Origin: Cellulosimicrobium arenosum
Lineage (GTDB): Bacteria; Actinomycetota; Actinomycetes; Actinomycetales; Cellulomonadaceae
Reading direction: 5' to 3'
Assembly (NCBI RefSeq): GCF_014837295.1
Contig: NZ_JACYHB010000004.1
Location: forward strand, 1-64,000
DNA length: 64,000 nt
This document shows positions 13,451 to 21,823 of the stretch, in pieces. Both the position numbers and the translations under genes were made by a program. Within the stretch, counting starts at the first letter, position 1; every line of letters begins with the position of its first letter. The notes beneath the pieces are model-generated. The model was not told where the DNA came from and searched no databases. It worked only from the letters and a program-made list of their open reading frames with translations.

Positions 13451-13891
13451 ATGACCCGGTACCTGCTCGTCACCGACTTCCAGTCCGGCCCCGACGAGAC
13501 GCCGATGGACGAGTGGAAGCCCGAGGAGATCACGGCCCACCTCGACTACTACCGTGCGCTGACCGCGGAGCTGACCCGCAGCGGCGAGCTCGTCGGGGGC
13601 GAGATCCTCACGGGACCCGACCTCGCGAAGGTCGTGCGCTCCGACGGCGCCGCGACCGTGGTGACCGACGGTCCGTTCCAGGAGTTCAAGGAGTGGGTCG
13701 CGGGGTACCAGATCGTCGAGGTGGAGTCGCAGGAGCGCGCGCTGGAGATCGCGGCACTCGTCTCGGCCGTGCCCGGTCGCGACGGCGTGCCGACCCAGCA
13801 GCCCATCCAGGTGCGGCAGGTCATGGACGACTCGCCGCTCGACGCGGTCGAGATGGCCGGCTACCTGGACACCGCCCGGGGCGAGCGCTGA
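13451..13891 (+). CDS. YciI/DGPF-domain protein
   Basis: A 146-residue YCII-superfamily protein with the hallmark VVTDGPFQEFKE (DGPF motif) and a ferredoxin-like fold. Members of this branch are encoded beside ECF42-type sigma factors, and the next gene is one. Its biochemical role is unknown; DGPF proteins are thought to be the regulated partner rather than an anti-sigma factor. The ATG has AGGAG 7-11 nt upstream (13441-13445 region). The stop codon overlaps the start of the sigma-factor frame, indicating coupled translation. Confidence 0.85.
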   Translation: MTRYLLVTDFQSGPDETPMDEWKPEEITAHLDYYRALTAELTRSGELVGGEILTGPDLAKVVRSDGAATVVTDGPFQEFKEWVAGYQIVEVESQERALEIAALVSAVPGRDGVPTQQPIQVRQVMDDSPLDAVEMAGYLDTARGER

Positions 13892-15165
13892 ACGTCCCCG
13901 CCGCCGTCGAGGACCTGCTGCGCGACCTCGCGCCGCAGGTCCTCGGCGTGCTCGCCCGCCGGACCGGCGACTTCGGCGCCGCCGAGGACGCCGTCCAGGA
14001 GGCGTTGCTCGCGGCGGCGCAGCGCTGGCCGGCCGACGGCGTCCCGGATCACCCGAGGGCCTGGCTCGTCCGCACGGCCGAGCGTCGGCTCGTCGACCGG
14101 TGGCGCAGCGAGGCCGCTCGCCGCGACCGGGAGGTCCGCGCGGCTCGCGAGGCCGTCGAGGCCCGTGCCGAGCCGCTCGGGCCGCTCGGGCCGCTGGAGC
14201 CCGGGACGGGCGGCGGCGACGCGGACGACTCGCTCGTCCTGCTGTTCCTGTGCTGCCACCCGGTGCTCACCCCGGCGTCGGCGATCGCGCTCACGCTGCG
14301 CGCGGTCGGCGGCCTGACGACGGCGGAGATCGCCGCGGCGTTCCTCGTCCCCGAGGCGACCATGGCGCAACGGATCTCCCGGGCGAAGGCCAGGATCGCG
14401 GCGTCGGGCACGAGGTTCGAGCTGCCCACGCCGGACGAGCGTGACGCCCGGCTGCGCAGCGTCCAGCGCGTGCTCTACCTGATCTTCAACGAGGGCTACG
14501 CCGCGAGCGCGGGGACCGCGCCGCAGCGCGCCGACCTCACGGCCGAGGCGGTGCGCCTCGCCCGCATGCTGCGGGGTGCGCTCCCGGCAGACCCGGAGGT
14601 CTCGGGGCTGCTCGCCCTCCTGCTCCTGCTCGACGCGCGCCGCCCCGCGCGCACGGACGCGGACGGCGCGCCCGTGCCGCTCGCCGAGCAGGACCGCGCG
14701 CTGTGGGACCGCGACCTCGTCGCCGAGGGCACCGGGCTGCTCGACGCCGCGATCGGTACGGGCGCCGTGGGGGAGTACCAGCTCCAGGCGGCGATCGCGG
14801 CGCTCCACGACCGCGCCTCGCGGGCCGAGGACACCGACTGGCCCCAGATCCTCGCCCTGTACGGGCTGCTCGAGACCATGACCGGCAACCCCGTCGTCAC
14901 GGTCAACCGCGCGCTCGCCGCGGCCATGGTCGACGGACCGGAGGCCGGGCTCGCGCTGCTGGACGCGGCCGCCGACCGGCTGCCCGACCTGCACCGCGTC
15001 GATGCCGTCCGTGCCCACCTGCTGGAGATGGCCGGAGACGTACCGGGCGCCGTCGAGCACTACCGCGCGGCGGCGCGCCGTGCGACGAACCTGGCACACC
15101 AACGGGACCTCATGTCACGAGCTGCCCGCCTCACCGCGACGCCGACCCGCGAGATCGACCCATAG
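13888..15165 (+). CDS. ECF42-type RNA polymerase sigma factor with C-terminal TPR-like (DUF6596) extension
   Basis: About 425 residues. The sigma-2 region (AEDAVQEALLAAAQRWPADG, then RTAERRLVDRWRSEAARR) and sigma-4 region (LTTAEIAAAFLVPEATMAQRISRAKARI) are followed by a 230-residue helical DUF6596 extension (LIFNEGYAAS; NPVVTVNRALA; YRAAARRATN) typical of ECF42. No ATG, GTG or TTG lies close enough to the conserved start, so translation may begin at CTG 13888, which overlaps the YciI stop (CTGA). This start is the weak point. The last codons (TREIDP and TAG) lie within a palindromic repeat unit. The extension probably controls activity in place of an anti-sigma factor. Confidence 0.85.
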   Translation: MNVPAAVEDLLRDLAPQVLGVLARRTGDFGAAEDAVQEALLAAAQRWPADGVPDHPRAWLVRTAERRLVDRWRSEAARRDREVRAAREAVEARAEPLGPLGPLEPGTGGGDADDSLVLLFLCCHPVLTPASAIALTLRAVGGLTTAEIAAAFLVPEATMAQRISRAKARIAASGTRFELPTPDERDARLRSVQRVLYLIFNEGYAASAGTAPQRADLTAEAVRLARMLRGALPADPEVSGLLALLLLLDARRPARTDADGAPVPLAEQDRALWDRDLVAEGTGLLDAAIGTGAVGEYQLQAAIAALHDRASRAEDTDWPQILALYGLLETMTGNPVVTVNRALAAAMVDGPEAGLALLDAAADRLPDLHRVDAVRAHLLEMAGDVPGAVEHYRAAARRATNLAHQRDLMSRAARLTATPTREIDP

Positions 15166-15223
15166 GTCGCGAGATCGACCCTCGGCAGGTCGATCTCGAC
15201 GCGTGCAGGTCGATCTCGGCGGG
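15146..15223. repeat. Four-unit nested palindromic repeat, copy 2
   Basis: Forward units CGCGAGATCGACCC end at 15161 and 15181; inverted units AGGTCGATCTCGACGC and AGGTCGATCTCGGCGGG begin at 15187 and 15207. The arrangement equals copies 1 and 3. It occupies the gap between the convergent sigma-factor and map genes, and its first unit encodes the end and stop codon of the sigma factor. It may act as a bidirectional 3'-end structure. Confidence 0.75.
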
Positions 15224-15226
15224 TGG

Positions 15227-16018
15227 TCAGTCGCGGGGTTCGCGTGCGGTCAGGATGACGGGGCCGGCGTCGGTGATGGCGATCGTGTGCTCGGAGTGCG
15301 CGCCGCGCGATCCGTCGGCGGAGCGCAGGGTCCAGCCGTCGGGGTCCGTGAAGATCTCGTCGGTCGTCTCGAGGAACCAGGGCTCGATCGCGATGACGAG
15401 CCCCGGCTTGAGCGGGAACCCGCGCTTGCGGCGGCCGTCGTTCGGTACGTGCGGCTCGCCGTGCATGGTCCGCCCCACGCCGTGCCCGCCGAAGTCGGTG
15501 TTGATCTCGTATCCGGCCGCGTGCCCGACGTCCGCGATGGCAGCAGAGATGTCGCCGACCTTCTTGCCGGCCTGGGCCGCCGCGATCCCGGCCTCGAGCG
15601 CGCGCTCGCTCGTCTCGATGAGCTTGCGGTCCGCCTCGCCGAGGGCGCCCGCGCGAGCCTGACCGACGACGAAGGACACCGCCGAGTCCGACACCCAGCC
15701 GTCCACCGACGCCGCGAAGTCGATGCTCAGCAGGTCGCCGTCGCGCAGCGCGTAGTCGAACGGCAGTCCGTGCAGGACGGCGTCGTTGACGGACGTGCAG
15801 ATCACCTTGCCGAACGGCATCGCGCCGAAGGACGGGTGGTAGTCGACGTAGCACGACTCGGCACCGCGCTCGCGGATCATGCGGTGCGCGACCTCGTCGA
15901 GCTCGAGCAGGTTCGTGCCGACCTTCGCGGCGGCGCGGACCGTCGTGAGGACGTCCGCGACGAAGCGGCCCGCCGGTCGCATCTGCTCGATCTCGCGGGG
16001 TGTCCTCAGCTCGATCAT
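15227..16018 (-). CDS. map: Type I methionine aminopeptidase
   Basis: A 263-residue cytoplasmic metallo-aminopeptidase that removes N-terminal Met. Metal ligands are visible: Asp in LLSIDFAAS, Asp in WVSDSAVSF, His in GHGVGRTMHGEP, Glu in IAIEPWF and Glu in HSEHTIAI. Length is typical and there is no extra N-terminal zinc domain. ATG 16018 has a good ribosome site GGAAGGA. It is convergent with the sigma factor and divergent from the LacI gene. The start is well supported because homology begins at residue 2. Confidence 0.95.
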   Translation of the reverse strand: MIELRTPREIEQMRPAGRFVADVLTTVRAAAKVGTNLLELDEVAHRMIRERGAESCYVDYHPSFGAMPFGKVICTSVNDAVLHGLPFDYALRDGDLLSIDFAASVDGWVSDSAVSFVVGQARAGALGEADRKLIETSERALEAGIAAAQAGKKVGDISAAIADVGHAAGYEINTDFGGHGVGRTMHGEPHVPNDGRRKRGFPLKPGLVIAIEPWFLETTDEIFTDPDGWTLRSADGSRGAHSEHTIAITDAGPVILTAREPRD

Positions 16019-16157
16019 CGGTGTCCTTCCGGGGCAGGGGGTGCGGTCGCGTGGTCCACGATATCGGGCGCCCTCCGGCCGGGACGCCCGGAGAGCGGTC
16101 CCCGGGCCGGTGCTCGTGCCTCGCGGGTCGCACCGGGAGGGTGGAGAATCACCCCTC

Positions 16158-17195
16158 GTGGCAGGCATCGACGACGTCGCGAGAGCCGCCGGGGTATCCA
16201 CGGCGACGGTCTCGCGCGCCCTCAGGGGTCTGCCGAACGTGTCGGCGGCGACGCGTACGCGCGTGCTGGCCGAGGCGGCCCGGCTGCGGTACGTCCCGAC
16301 GCCGTCGGCGTCCTCGCTCGCGACCGGTCGGACCCGCACGATCGGGCTGCTGACCCCGTGGGTCAGCAGGTGGTTCTTCGCGAACGTCATCGAGGGGGCG
16401 GAGCGCGCGCTGCGCGACCTCGGGTTCGACGTGCTGCTCTACACGTTCGACGTGCGCCGGTCCGCGGTCCGGCGCCGGGTCGACCCGCACGTGCTGCGCC
16501 ACCGTGTCGACGGGACGCTGGTCGTCGGGCTCGGGCTGGACGACGACGAGGTGCGATCGCTGGTCGGTCTGGGGCGCCCGCTCGCGTTCGTCGGCTCCGG
16601 GCCCGCGGACCAGGTGACCGTCCGGCTCGACGACGTGGCGACGGGTCGTGCCGCGACGCAGCACCTCGTCGACCTGGGGCACCGCGTCATCGGGCACGTC
16701 ACGGGTGTCCCGGACCGGGACTCGCCGTGGACCCCGCCCGTGGGGCGTTCGCGAGGCTACGCACGCGCTCTCGAGGACGCGGGGGTCCGGTACGACCCGA
16801 GCCTCGAGGTCGACGGCGACTTCGACGTCGAGGGCGGGCGTGCCTCGACGACGGCGCTCCTGCGCGCGCGACCCGACGTGACGGCCGTGTTCGCGTCGTC
16901 GGACGAGATGGCCATGGGTGCGATCCTCGCGGCGCGCGACCTGGGGCGACGCGTCCCGCAGGACCTGTCGGTGATCGGCGTGGACGGCCACGACCTCGGA
17001 GAGCTCGCCGGACTGACGACGATGGTGCAGGACGCGTACCAGCAGGGCGCGGACGCGGCGCTGCTCCTCATGGAGATGATCGGCGGTGCCGAGGTGCCAG
17101 CGAGCCTGACCTACCCGACGCAGCTCGTGCAGCGTGCGTCGACCGGCCCGCCCACGCAGGAGGGTCCCGCCGCGGCGGCTCGCGGCGGCGAGTGA
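16158..17195 (+). CDS. LacI-family transcriptional regulator of the adjacent alpha-glucoside-type importer
   Basis: A 345-residue LacI/GalR regulator. The HTH begins right at the N terminus (IDDVARAAGVSTATVSRALRG), followed by the hinge and a periplasmic-binding-like sensor domain (IGLLTPWVSRWFFANVIEGA; DVTAVFASSDEMAMGAI; VIGVDGHDL). The GTG start at 16158 is 8 nt after GAGAAT. A consensus LacI operator lies 84 bp beyond its stop, before the ABC solute-binding gene, so it probably represses that operon in the absence of an oligosaccharide. An in-frame extension upstream to 15879 is antisense to map and was not used. Confidence 0.9.
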   Translation: MAGIDDVARAAGVSTATVSRALRGLPNVSAATRTRVLAEAARLRYVPTPSASSLATGRTRTIGLLTPWVSRWFFANVIEGAERALRDLGFDVLLYTFDVRRSAVRRRVDPHVLRHRVDGTLVVGLGLDDDEVRSLVGLGRPLAFVGSGPADQVTVRLDDVATGRAATQHLVDLGHRVIGHVTGVPDRDSPWTPPVGRSRGYARALEDAGVRYDPSLEVDGDFDVEGGRASTTALLRARPDVTAVFASSDEMAMGAILAARDLGRRVPQDLSVIGVDGHDLGELAGLTTMVQDAYQQGADAALLLMEMIGGAEVPASLTYPTQLVQRASTGPPTQEGPAAAARGGE

Positions 17196-17278
17196 ACGCT
17201 CCGGGCGGTCCCGACGGTGCGGCGCCTGTGACGAAATCGTTACCGGATGGGTGCCGTCCTGTGGTTGCAGAACGCCTA

Positions 17279-17292
17279 TGTAAACGCTTGCA
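17279..17292. promoter_or_regulatory. LacI-type operator before the alpha-glucoside-type ABC operon
   Basis: TGTAAACGCTTGCA fits the LacI/GalR consensus TGNAANCGNTTNCA at every fixed base. It is 106 bp upstream of the solute-binding protein start. A weaker match (CGAAATCGTTACCG, 17232-17245) is centred 47 bp upstream. The LacI gene next door is the likely ligand. Confidence 0.75.
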
Positions 17293-17397
17293 TGGTTCAC
17301 GGGCGAGAGCGCACCCGCGCTCGCGACGTCGCGACCCACCAGGCCGGACCGGCCGGTGCCCGCTGCGTCCGCGCACACGACGAGGTGGAGGGTTGAC

Positions 17398-18798
17398 ATG
17401 ACCAGGAGCACGATCACGAGGACCCGGCCGAGGCGCCGGGCGCTCGCCGTCGCCGCGAGCGGCGCGAGCCTCGCACTGGTCCTCGCCGCGTGCGGCGGCG
17501 GGGACGACGGCGGCGACGGCGGCGGCGGTGACGGCGACGCCTCGGCCGCGGAGATCGACTGCGCCCCCTACGAGGAGTTCGGCGACATCGACGGGACCGA
17601 GGTGCACGTCTACACCTCGATCGTCGACCCGGAAGGGGCGACGATGCAGGCGTCGTTCGAGCCCTTCACGGAGTGCACGGGCGTCGACGTCGACTACGAG
17701 GCGTCGCGCGAGTTCGAGGCGCAGCTCCTCGTGCGCATCCAGGCGGGCAACCTGCCCGACGTCGCGTTCCTGCCGCAGCCGGGGCTGCTGCGCACGATCG
17801 TCGAGGACACCGGCACGGTCGTGCCCGCGCCCGATGCCGTCGCGGCGAACGTCGACGAGTTCTTCGACCCCGCCCTGAAGGAGTACGGGACGGTCGACGG
17901 GACGTTCTACGCGGCGCCCATGGACGCCAACGTCAAGTCCTACGTCTGGTACTCGCCGACGGCCTTCGCCGACGCCGGGTACGAGGTGCCCCAGACCTGG
18001 ACCGAGCTCATGGACCTCACCGAGCAGATGGCGAGCGACATCGGCGGGCCGCCGTGGTGCGCGGGCGTCGAGTCGGGCGACGCGACCGGCTGGCCCGGGA
18101 CCGACTGGGTCGAGGACATGATGCTCCGCACGGCCGGGCCCGACGTCTACGACCAGTGGGTCGACCACGAGATCCCGTTCAACGACCCGCAGGTCGTCGC
18201 GGCGTTCGACGCCGCCGGCGAGGTCCTGAAGAACCCGGACTACGTGAACGCCGGCCTCGGAGGCGTCGACTCGATCGCCACCACGCCGTGGACCGACGCC
18301 GGCTTCGGTCTCCTGGACGGCAGCTGCTACCTGCACCGTGCCGCGAACTTCTACCAGACGCAGTTCCCCGAGGGCACGGACGTGTCCGAGGACGGCGACG
18401 TCTTCGCGTTCTACCTCCCCACGGACCAGACCGACATCAAGCCCGTGGAGATCGGCGGCACGTTCGCGGCGGCGTTCGACGACCGTCCCGAGGTCCAGGC
18501 GTTCCAGACCTACATCTCGAGCGCGGACTGGGCGAACGCCAAGGCGCTGGCCACGCCGAACGGCGGCTGGGTCAACGCGAACAAGCAGCTCGACCCCGAG
18601 AACCTCGCGACCGACTTCGACAAGCTCTCGGCCGAGATCCTCGGAGACCCGGCGTCCGTGACGCGCTTCGACGCGTCCGACCTCATGCCGGGCGAGGTCG
18701 GGTCGGGGACGTTCTGGACCGCGATCGTCAACTGGCTCACGGGCTCGAGCACGCAGGAGGTGGTCGACCAGGTCGAGGACTCCTGGCCGACCTCCTGA
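17398..18798 (+). CDS. Carbohydrate ABC transporter substrate-binding lipoprotein (AglE/ThuE-like)
   Basis: A 466-residue extracellular binding lipoprotein. The Tat/Sec-like basic start (RTRPRRRALAVAASGAS) leads to a lipobox ending LAAC, then a Gly/Asp-rich linker and a family 1 binding domain (DIDGTEVHVYTSIVDPEG; AGNLPDVAFLPQPGLL; TGWPGTDWVEDMML). It most resembles the alpha-glucoside-binding AglE group. ATG 17398 has GGAGGG 6 nt upstream; an upstream ATG at 17356 would spoil the signal peptide. Two permease genes follow after an intercistronic hairpin. No ATPase is encoded nearby, so a shared MsiK-type ATPase is likely. Confidence 0.9.
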   Translation: MTRSTITRTRPRRRALAVAASGASLALVLAACGGGDDGGDGGGGDGDASAAEIDCAPYEEFGDIDGTEVHVYTSIVDPEGATMQASFEPFTECTGVDVDYEASREFEAQLLVRIQAGNLPDVAFLPQPGLLRTIVEDTGTVVPAPDAVAANVDEFFDPALKEYGTVDGTFYAAPMDANVKSYVWYSPTAFADAGYEVPQTWTELMDLTEQMASDIGGPPWCAGVESGDATGWPGTDWVEDMMLRTAGPDVYDQWVDHEIPFNDPQVVAAFDAAGEVLKNPDYVNAGLGGVDSIATTPWTDAGFGLLDGSCYLHRAANFYQTQFPEGTDVSEDGDVFAFYLPTDQTDIKPVEIGGTFAAAFDDRPEVQAFQTYISSADWANAKALATPNGGWVNANKQLDPENLATDFDKLSAEILGDPASVTRFDASDLMPGEVGSGTFWTAIVNWLTGSSTQEVVDQVEDSWPTS

Positions 18799-18826
18799 CC
18801 TGACGCGGGAACCCCGCGGGACACGC

Positions 18827-18858
18827 GAGCCGGGGCCGTCGTACGGCGGCCCCGGCTC
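18827..18858. terminator. Hairpin between binding-protein and permease genes
   Basis: Perfect 11-bp arms (GAGCCGGGGCC and GGCCCCGGCTC) enclose a 10-nt loop in the 131-bp gap. Such structures commonly attenuate read-through and stabilise the upstream mRNA, giving more binding protein than permease. Confidence 0.6.
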
Positions 18859-18929
18859 AGCGCGTCCCGACCCACGCACCCCGCGCACCGCCCGCGCGAC
18901 ACCGCCGTCGGGCAGAACGGAGCCTTCGC

Positions 18930-19916
18930 ATGGACTTCCTGACCGATCCGTCGACCCCCGCCGAGAAGCTGGGGCTGATGGTGATCGCCATCCTCGCGTT
19001 CGTCCTCGTGATGGGCGCGATCCTCTTCGCCGTCGACCGGCCCAAGCGGATCCCGCGCTGGGCGGTCGCGGTCGGCTTCCTCGGCCCGGCGGTGCTCCTG
19101 GTCATCTTCGGCCTCGTCTACCCGGGGATCCGGACGATCTTCTCGTCCTTCTACGAGAACAACTCGGAGTTCGTCGGCCTCGACAACTACGTCACCGCGT
19201 TCACCACCGACCAGTTCCAGGTCGTGCTCCGCAACACCGCGATCTGGGTGATCACCGTGCCCGTCGTCGCGACCTTCATCGGGCTCGTCTACGCCGTGCT
19301 CGTGGATCGGACCCGGTTCGAGAAGCTCGCGAAGACGCTCGTCTTCCTGCCCATGGCGATCTCGATGGTGGGCGCGTCGATCATCTGGAAGTTCGTCTAC
19401 GAGTTCCGTCCGGACCAGGCCAACATCCAGCAGACGGGGCTGTTGAACCAGGTGCTCGTCTGGCTCGGCATCCCGCCCCAGCAGTTCCTCATCGGCGAGC
19501 CCTGGAACACCTTCTTCCTCATCGTCGTGATGATCTGGATCCAGACCGGTTTCGCGATGACGGTGCTGTCCGCGGCGATCAAGGCCATCCCGGACGACAT
19601 CGTCGAGGCCGCGCGTCTCGACGGGCTCCACGGGATCGGCATGTTCCGGTACATCACCGTGCCGAGCATCCGCCCGGCGCTCGTCGTCGTCGTGACGACC
19701 ATCGCGATGGGCACGCTCAAGGTCTTCGACATCGTCCGCACGATGACGGGCGGGCAGTTCGGCACCTCCGTCGTCGCCAACGAGTTCTACACGCAGAGCT
19801 TCCGGCAGAACAACATCGGGCTGGGGGCGGCGCTCGCCGTGATCCTCTTCATCCTCGTCATCCCGATCGTCGCCTACAACGTCCGCCAGCTCCGCATCTC
19901 GGAGGAGTCCCGATGA
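18930..19916 (+). CDS. Carbohydrate ABC transporter permease (AglF-like)
   Basis: A 328-residue inner-membrane permease of the MalF type. There are two N-terminal helices (LMVIAILAFVLVMGAILFAV; AVGFLGPAVLLVIFGLVYPG), a periplasmic stretch, and the core helices with the ATPase-contacting EAA loop DIVEAARLDGLHGIGMFRYI. It ends RISEESR and its stop overlaps the next ATG (ATGA). The closest family by memory is the alpha-glucoside AglF group. It would pair with the downstream permease and the lipoprotein encoded upstream. Confidence 0.9.
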   Translation: MDFLTDPSTPAEKLGLMVIAILAFVLVMGAILFAVDRPKRIPRWAVAVGFLGPAVLLVIFGLVYPGIRTIFSSFYENNSEFVGLDNYVTAFTTDQFQVVLRNTAIWVITVPVVATFIGLVYAVLVDRTRFEKLAKTLVFLPMAISMVGASIIWKFVYEFRPDQANIQQTGLLNQVLVWLGIPPQQFLIGEPWNTFFLIVVMIWIQTGFAMTVLSAAIKAIPDDIVEAARLDGLHGIGMFRYITVPSIRPALVVVVTTIAMGTLKVFDIVRTMTGGQFGTSVVANEFYTQSFRQNNIGLGAALAVILFILVIPIVAYNVRQLRISEESR

Positions 19917-20854
19917 CCGCGCCGATCCCGTCGACCGAGCTCATCGAACCGGAGGAGACCAAGGGCACGGGCCGTCGTCCCGTCGGCCGCATCTCGCGCG
20001 CGGAGAAGCGCGCGATCGCTGCCAAGGGCAGGCTCGCGTCGCCCTGGGGCTCGGCGGCGGCGATCATCATCGCGCTCCTGTGGACCATCCCCTCGATCGG
20101 GCTCCTCGTCACGTCGTTCCGCCCTCCGCTCGACATCCGTCGCTCGGGTTGGTGGACCACGTTCAGCGACCCGCAGCTCACGCTGGACAACTACGACGAG
20201 GTGCTCTTCGGCGGGGCGGACCTCGCCTCGTTCTTCGTCAACTCGATCGTCATCACGCTGCCCGCCGTGGTCATCCCGATCTCCGTCGCGCTCCTGGCCG
20301 CCTACGCGTTCGCGTGGATCGACTTCAAGGGCCGCAACATGCTGTTCGTCGCGGTCTTCGCGCTGCAGATCGTCCCCATCCAGATCACGCTCATCCCGCT
20401 CCTGTCGCAGTACGTGGACTGGGGCATCAACGGCACGTTCTGGACGGTGTGGCTCTCGCACTCGATGTTCGCCCTGCCGCTGGCGATCTTCCTGCTCCAC
20501 AACTTCATGAAGGACATCCCCGCGTCCCTCGTCGAGGCCGCCCGGGTGGACGGCGCGGGGCACGTGAAGATCTTCTTCCAGGTGCTGCTCCCGCTGCTGG
20601 TCCCGGCGATCGCCTCGTTCGCGATCTTCCAGTTCCTGTGGGTGTGGAACGACCTCCTGGTCGGCCTGACCTTCGCGAACCAGGACTCGCGGCCCCTGAC
20701 CGTCGCCGTGGCGGACCTCGCCGGCACGCGCGGCAACGCGTGGCACCTGCTCACGGCAGGCGCCTTCGTGTCGATGGTCGTCCCGCTCGTGGTGTTCCTC
20801 CTCCTCCAGCGCTACTTCGTCCGCGGTCTGCTCGCGGGCTCGGTCAAGGGCTGA
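19913..20854 (+). CDS. Carbohydrate ABC transporter permease (AglG-like)
   Basis: A 313-residue MalG-type permease. A charged cytoplasmic N terminus is followed by about six helices and the EAA loop DIPASLVEAARVDGAGHVKI, ending RGLLAGSVKG as MalG-type permeases usually do. It starts inside the stop codon of the preceding permease, so the two are translationally coupled. A strong hairpin follows directly, closing the operon; the operon holds no glycosidase and no ATPase gene. Confidence 0.92.
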   Translation: MTAPIPSTELIEPEETKGTGRRPVGRISRAEKRAIAAKGRLASPWGSAAAIIIALLWTIPSIGLLVTSFRPPLDIRRSGWWTTFSDPQLTLDNYDEVLFGGADLASFFVNSIVITLPAVVIPISVALLAAYAFAWIDFKGRNMLFVAVFALQIVPIQITLIPLLSQYVDWGINGTFWTVWLSHSMFALPLAIFLLHNFMKDIPASLVEAARVDGAGHVKIFFQVLLPLLVPAIASFAIFQFLWVWNDLLVGLTFANQDSRPLTVAVADLAGTRGNAWHLLTAGAFVSMVVPLVVFLLLQRYFVRGLLAGSVKG

Positions 20855-20858
20855 GCGG

Positions 20859-20893
20859 CGTCGTCGGGCACCCTGACCCGGTGCCCGACGACG
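20859..20893. terminator. Operon terminator hairpin
   Basis: Perfect 14-bp arms (CGTCGTCGGGCACC at 20859-20872, complement at 20880-20893) enclose a 7-nt loop. No T-run follows. It separates the ABC operon from the EamA gene, whose -10-like hexamer begins 10 nt later. Confidence 0.7.
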
Positions 20894-20914
20894 GCGCGTG
20901 CCTAGAGTCGTCGG

Positions 20915-21823
20915 GTGACCGACCGACCCTCCGGAGCGCTCGAACGCGTCCCCGTGCCGGCGCTGTTCGTCGTCTCCGGGCTGACGCAGTACCTGGGCGC
21001 GGCGATCGCCGTCGGCCTGTTCGCCGTCGCCGGTGCGGTCGAGGTCGGCTGGCTGCGGATCGCGGCGTCGGCCGTGCTCCTGCTCGTGTGGCGCCGGCCC
21101 TGGCGCGCGCGATGGTCGCGGCACGACCTGGCGTGGGTCGTGGTGTTCGGCGTCGTGCTCGCCACGATGAACCTGGCGTTCTACGTCGCGATCGACCACC
21201 TGCCGCTCGGGACCGCCGTCGCGATCGAGTTCTGCGGGCCGGTCGCCGTCGCCGCGATCACGGGGCGCGGGTGGCGCGAGCGCGGTGCGATCGTCGTCGC
21301 GGCGCTCGGCGTCGTGCTCCTCGCGGGCGTCACCGTCGGGTCGGGGATCCCGCGGGCGGACCTCGTCGTCGGCTTCGTGGCGATCGCCGTCGCGGCCGCC
21401 TGCTGGGCCGGGTACATCGTGCTCGGCCGCCGGGTCGCGGGCGCCGGGGCCGGCGTGACCTCGCTGTCCGTGGCCATGACGTGCGGGGCGCTCGTCTTCG
21501 CACCGCTCCTCGCGCTGCCGTCGCTCCCCGTGCTCGCCGACTGGCGGCACGTCCTCGCCGTGATCGCGATCGCGGCGTTCTCGTCCGTCGTGCCGTACGC
21601 GCTCGAGCAGCTGATCCTCGGTCGGGTGAGCGCGGCGACGTTCTCCGTCCTGCTCGCGCTCCTGCCCGCCACGGCGGCCGTCGTCGGTGCCGTGGTCCTC
21701 GCCCAGCTCCCCACGCCGCTCGAGCTCGCGGGTCTCCTGCTCGTCTCGGGTGCGATCGCCATGACGGCGCGGCGCCGAGACGGGTCGGCCGCGTCCGACG
21801 TGTCAGAGATACTGCCCGGGTGA
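20915..21823 (+). CDS. EamA/RhtA-like drug-metabolite exporter
   Basis: A 302-residue protein with ten predicted membrane helices in two EamA repeats (for example LHW-type motif replaced by AFYVAIDHLPLGTAVAIEF in the first half, and SSVVPYALEQLILGRV in the second). It resembles the RhtA threonine/homoserine exporter group, but the substrate is unknown. GTG 20915 follows TAGAGT (20903-20908) by 6 nt, suggesting a leaderless transcript. Its 3' end overlaps the convergent bpa gene by 21 bp. Confidence 0.88.
   Translation: MTDRPSGALERVPVPALFVVSGLTQYLGAAIAVGLFAVAGAVEVGWLRIAASAVLLLVWRRPWRARWSRHDLAWVVVFGVVLATMNLAFYVAIDHLPLGTAVAIEFCGPVAVAAITGRGWRERGAIVVAALGVVLLAGVTVGSGIPRADLVVGFVAIAVAAACWAGYIVLGRRVAGAGAGVTSLSVAMTCGALVFAPLLALPSLPVLADWRHVLAVIAIAAFSSVVPYALEQLILGRVSAATFSVLLALLPATAAVVGAVVLAQLPTPLELAGLLLVSGAIAMTARRRDGSAASDVSEILPG

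Noticed and set aside
17232-17245. Second LacI operator near the alpha-glucoside operon
   Set aside because: Three mismatches at fixed positions; mentioned only as a possible auxiliary site.
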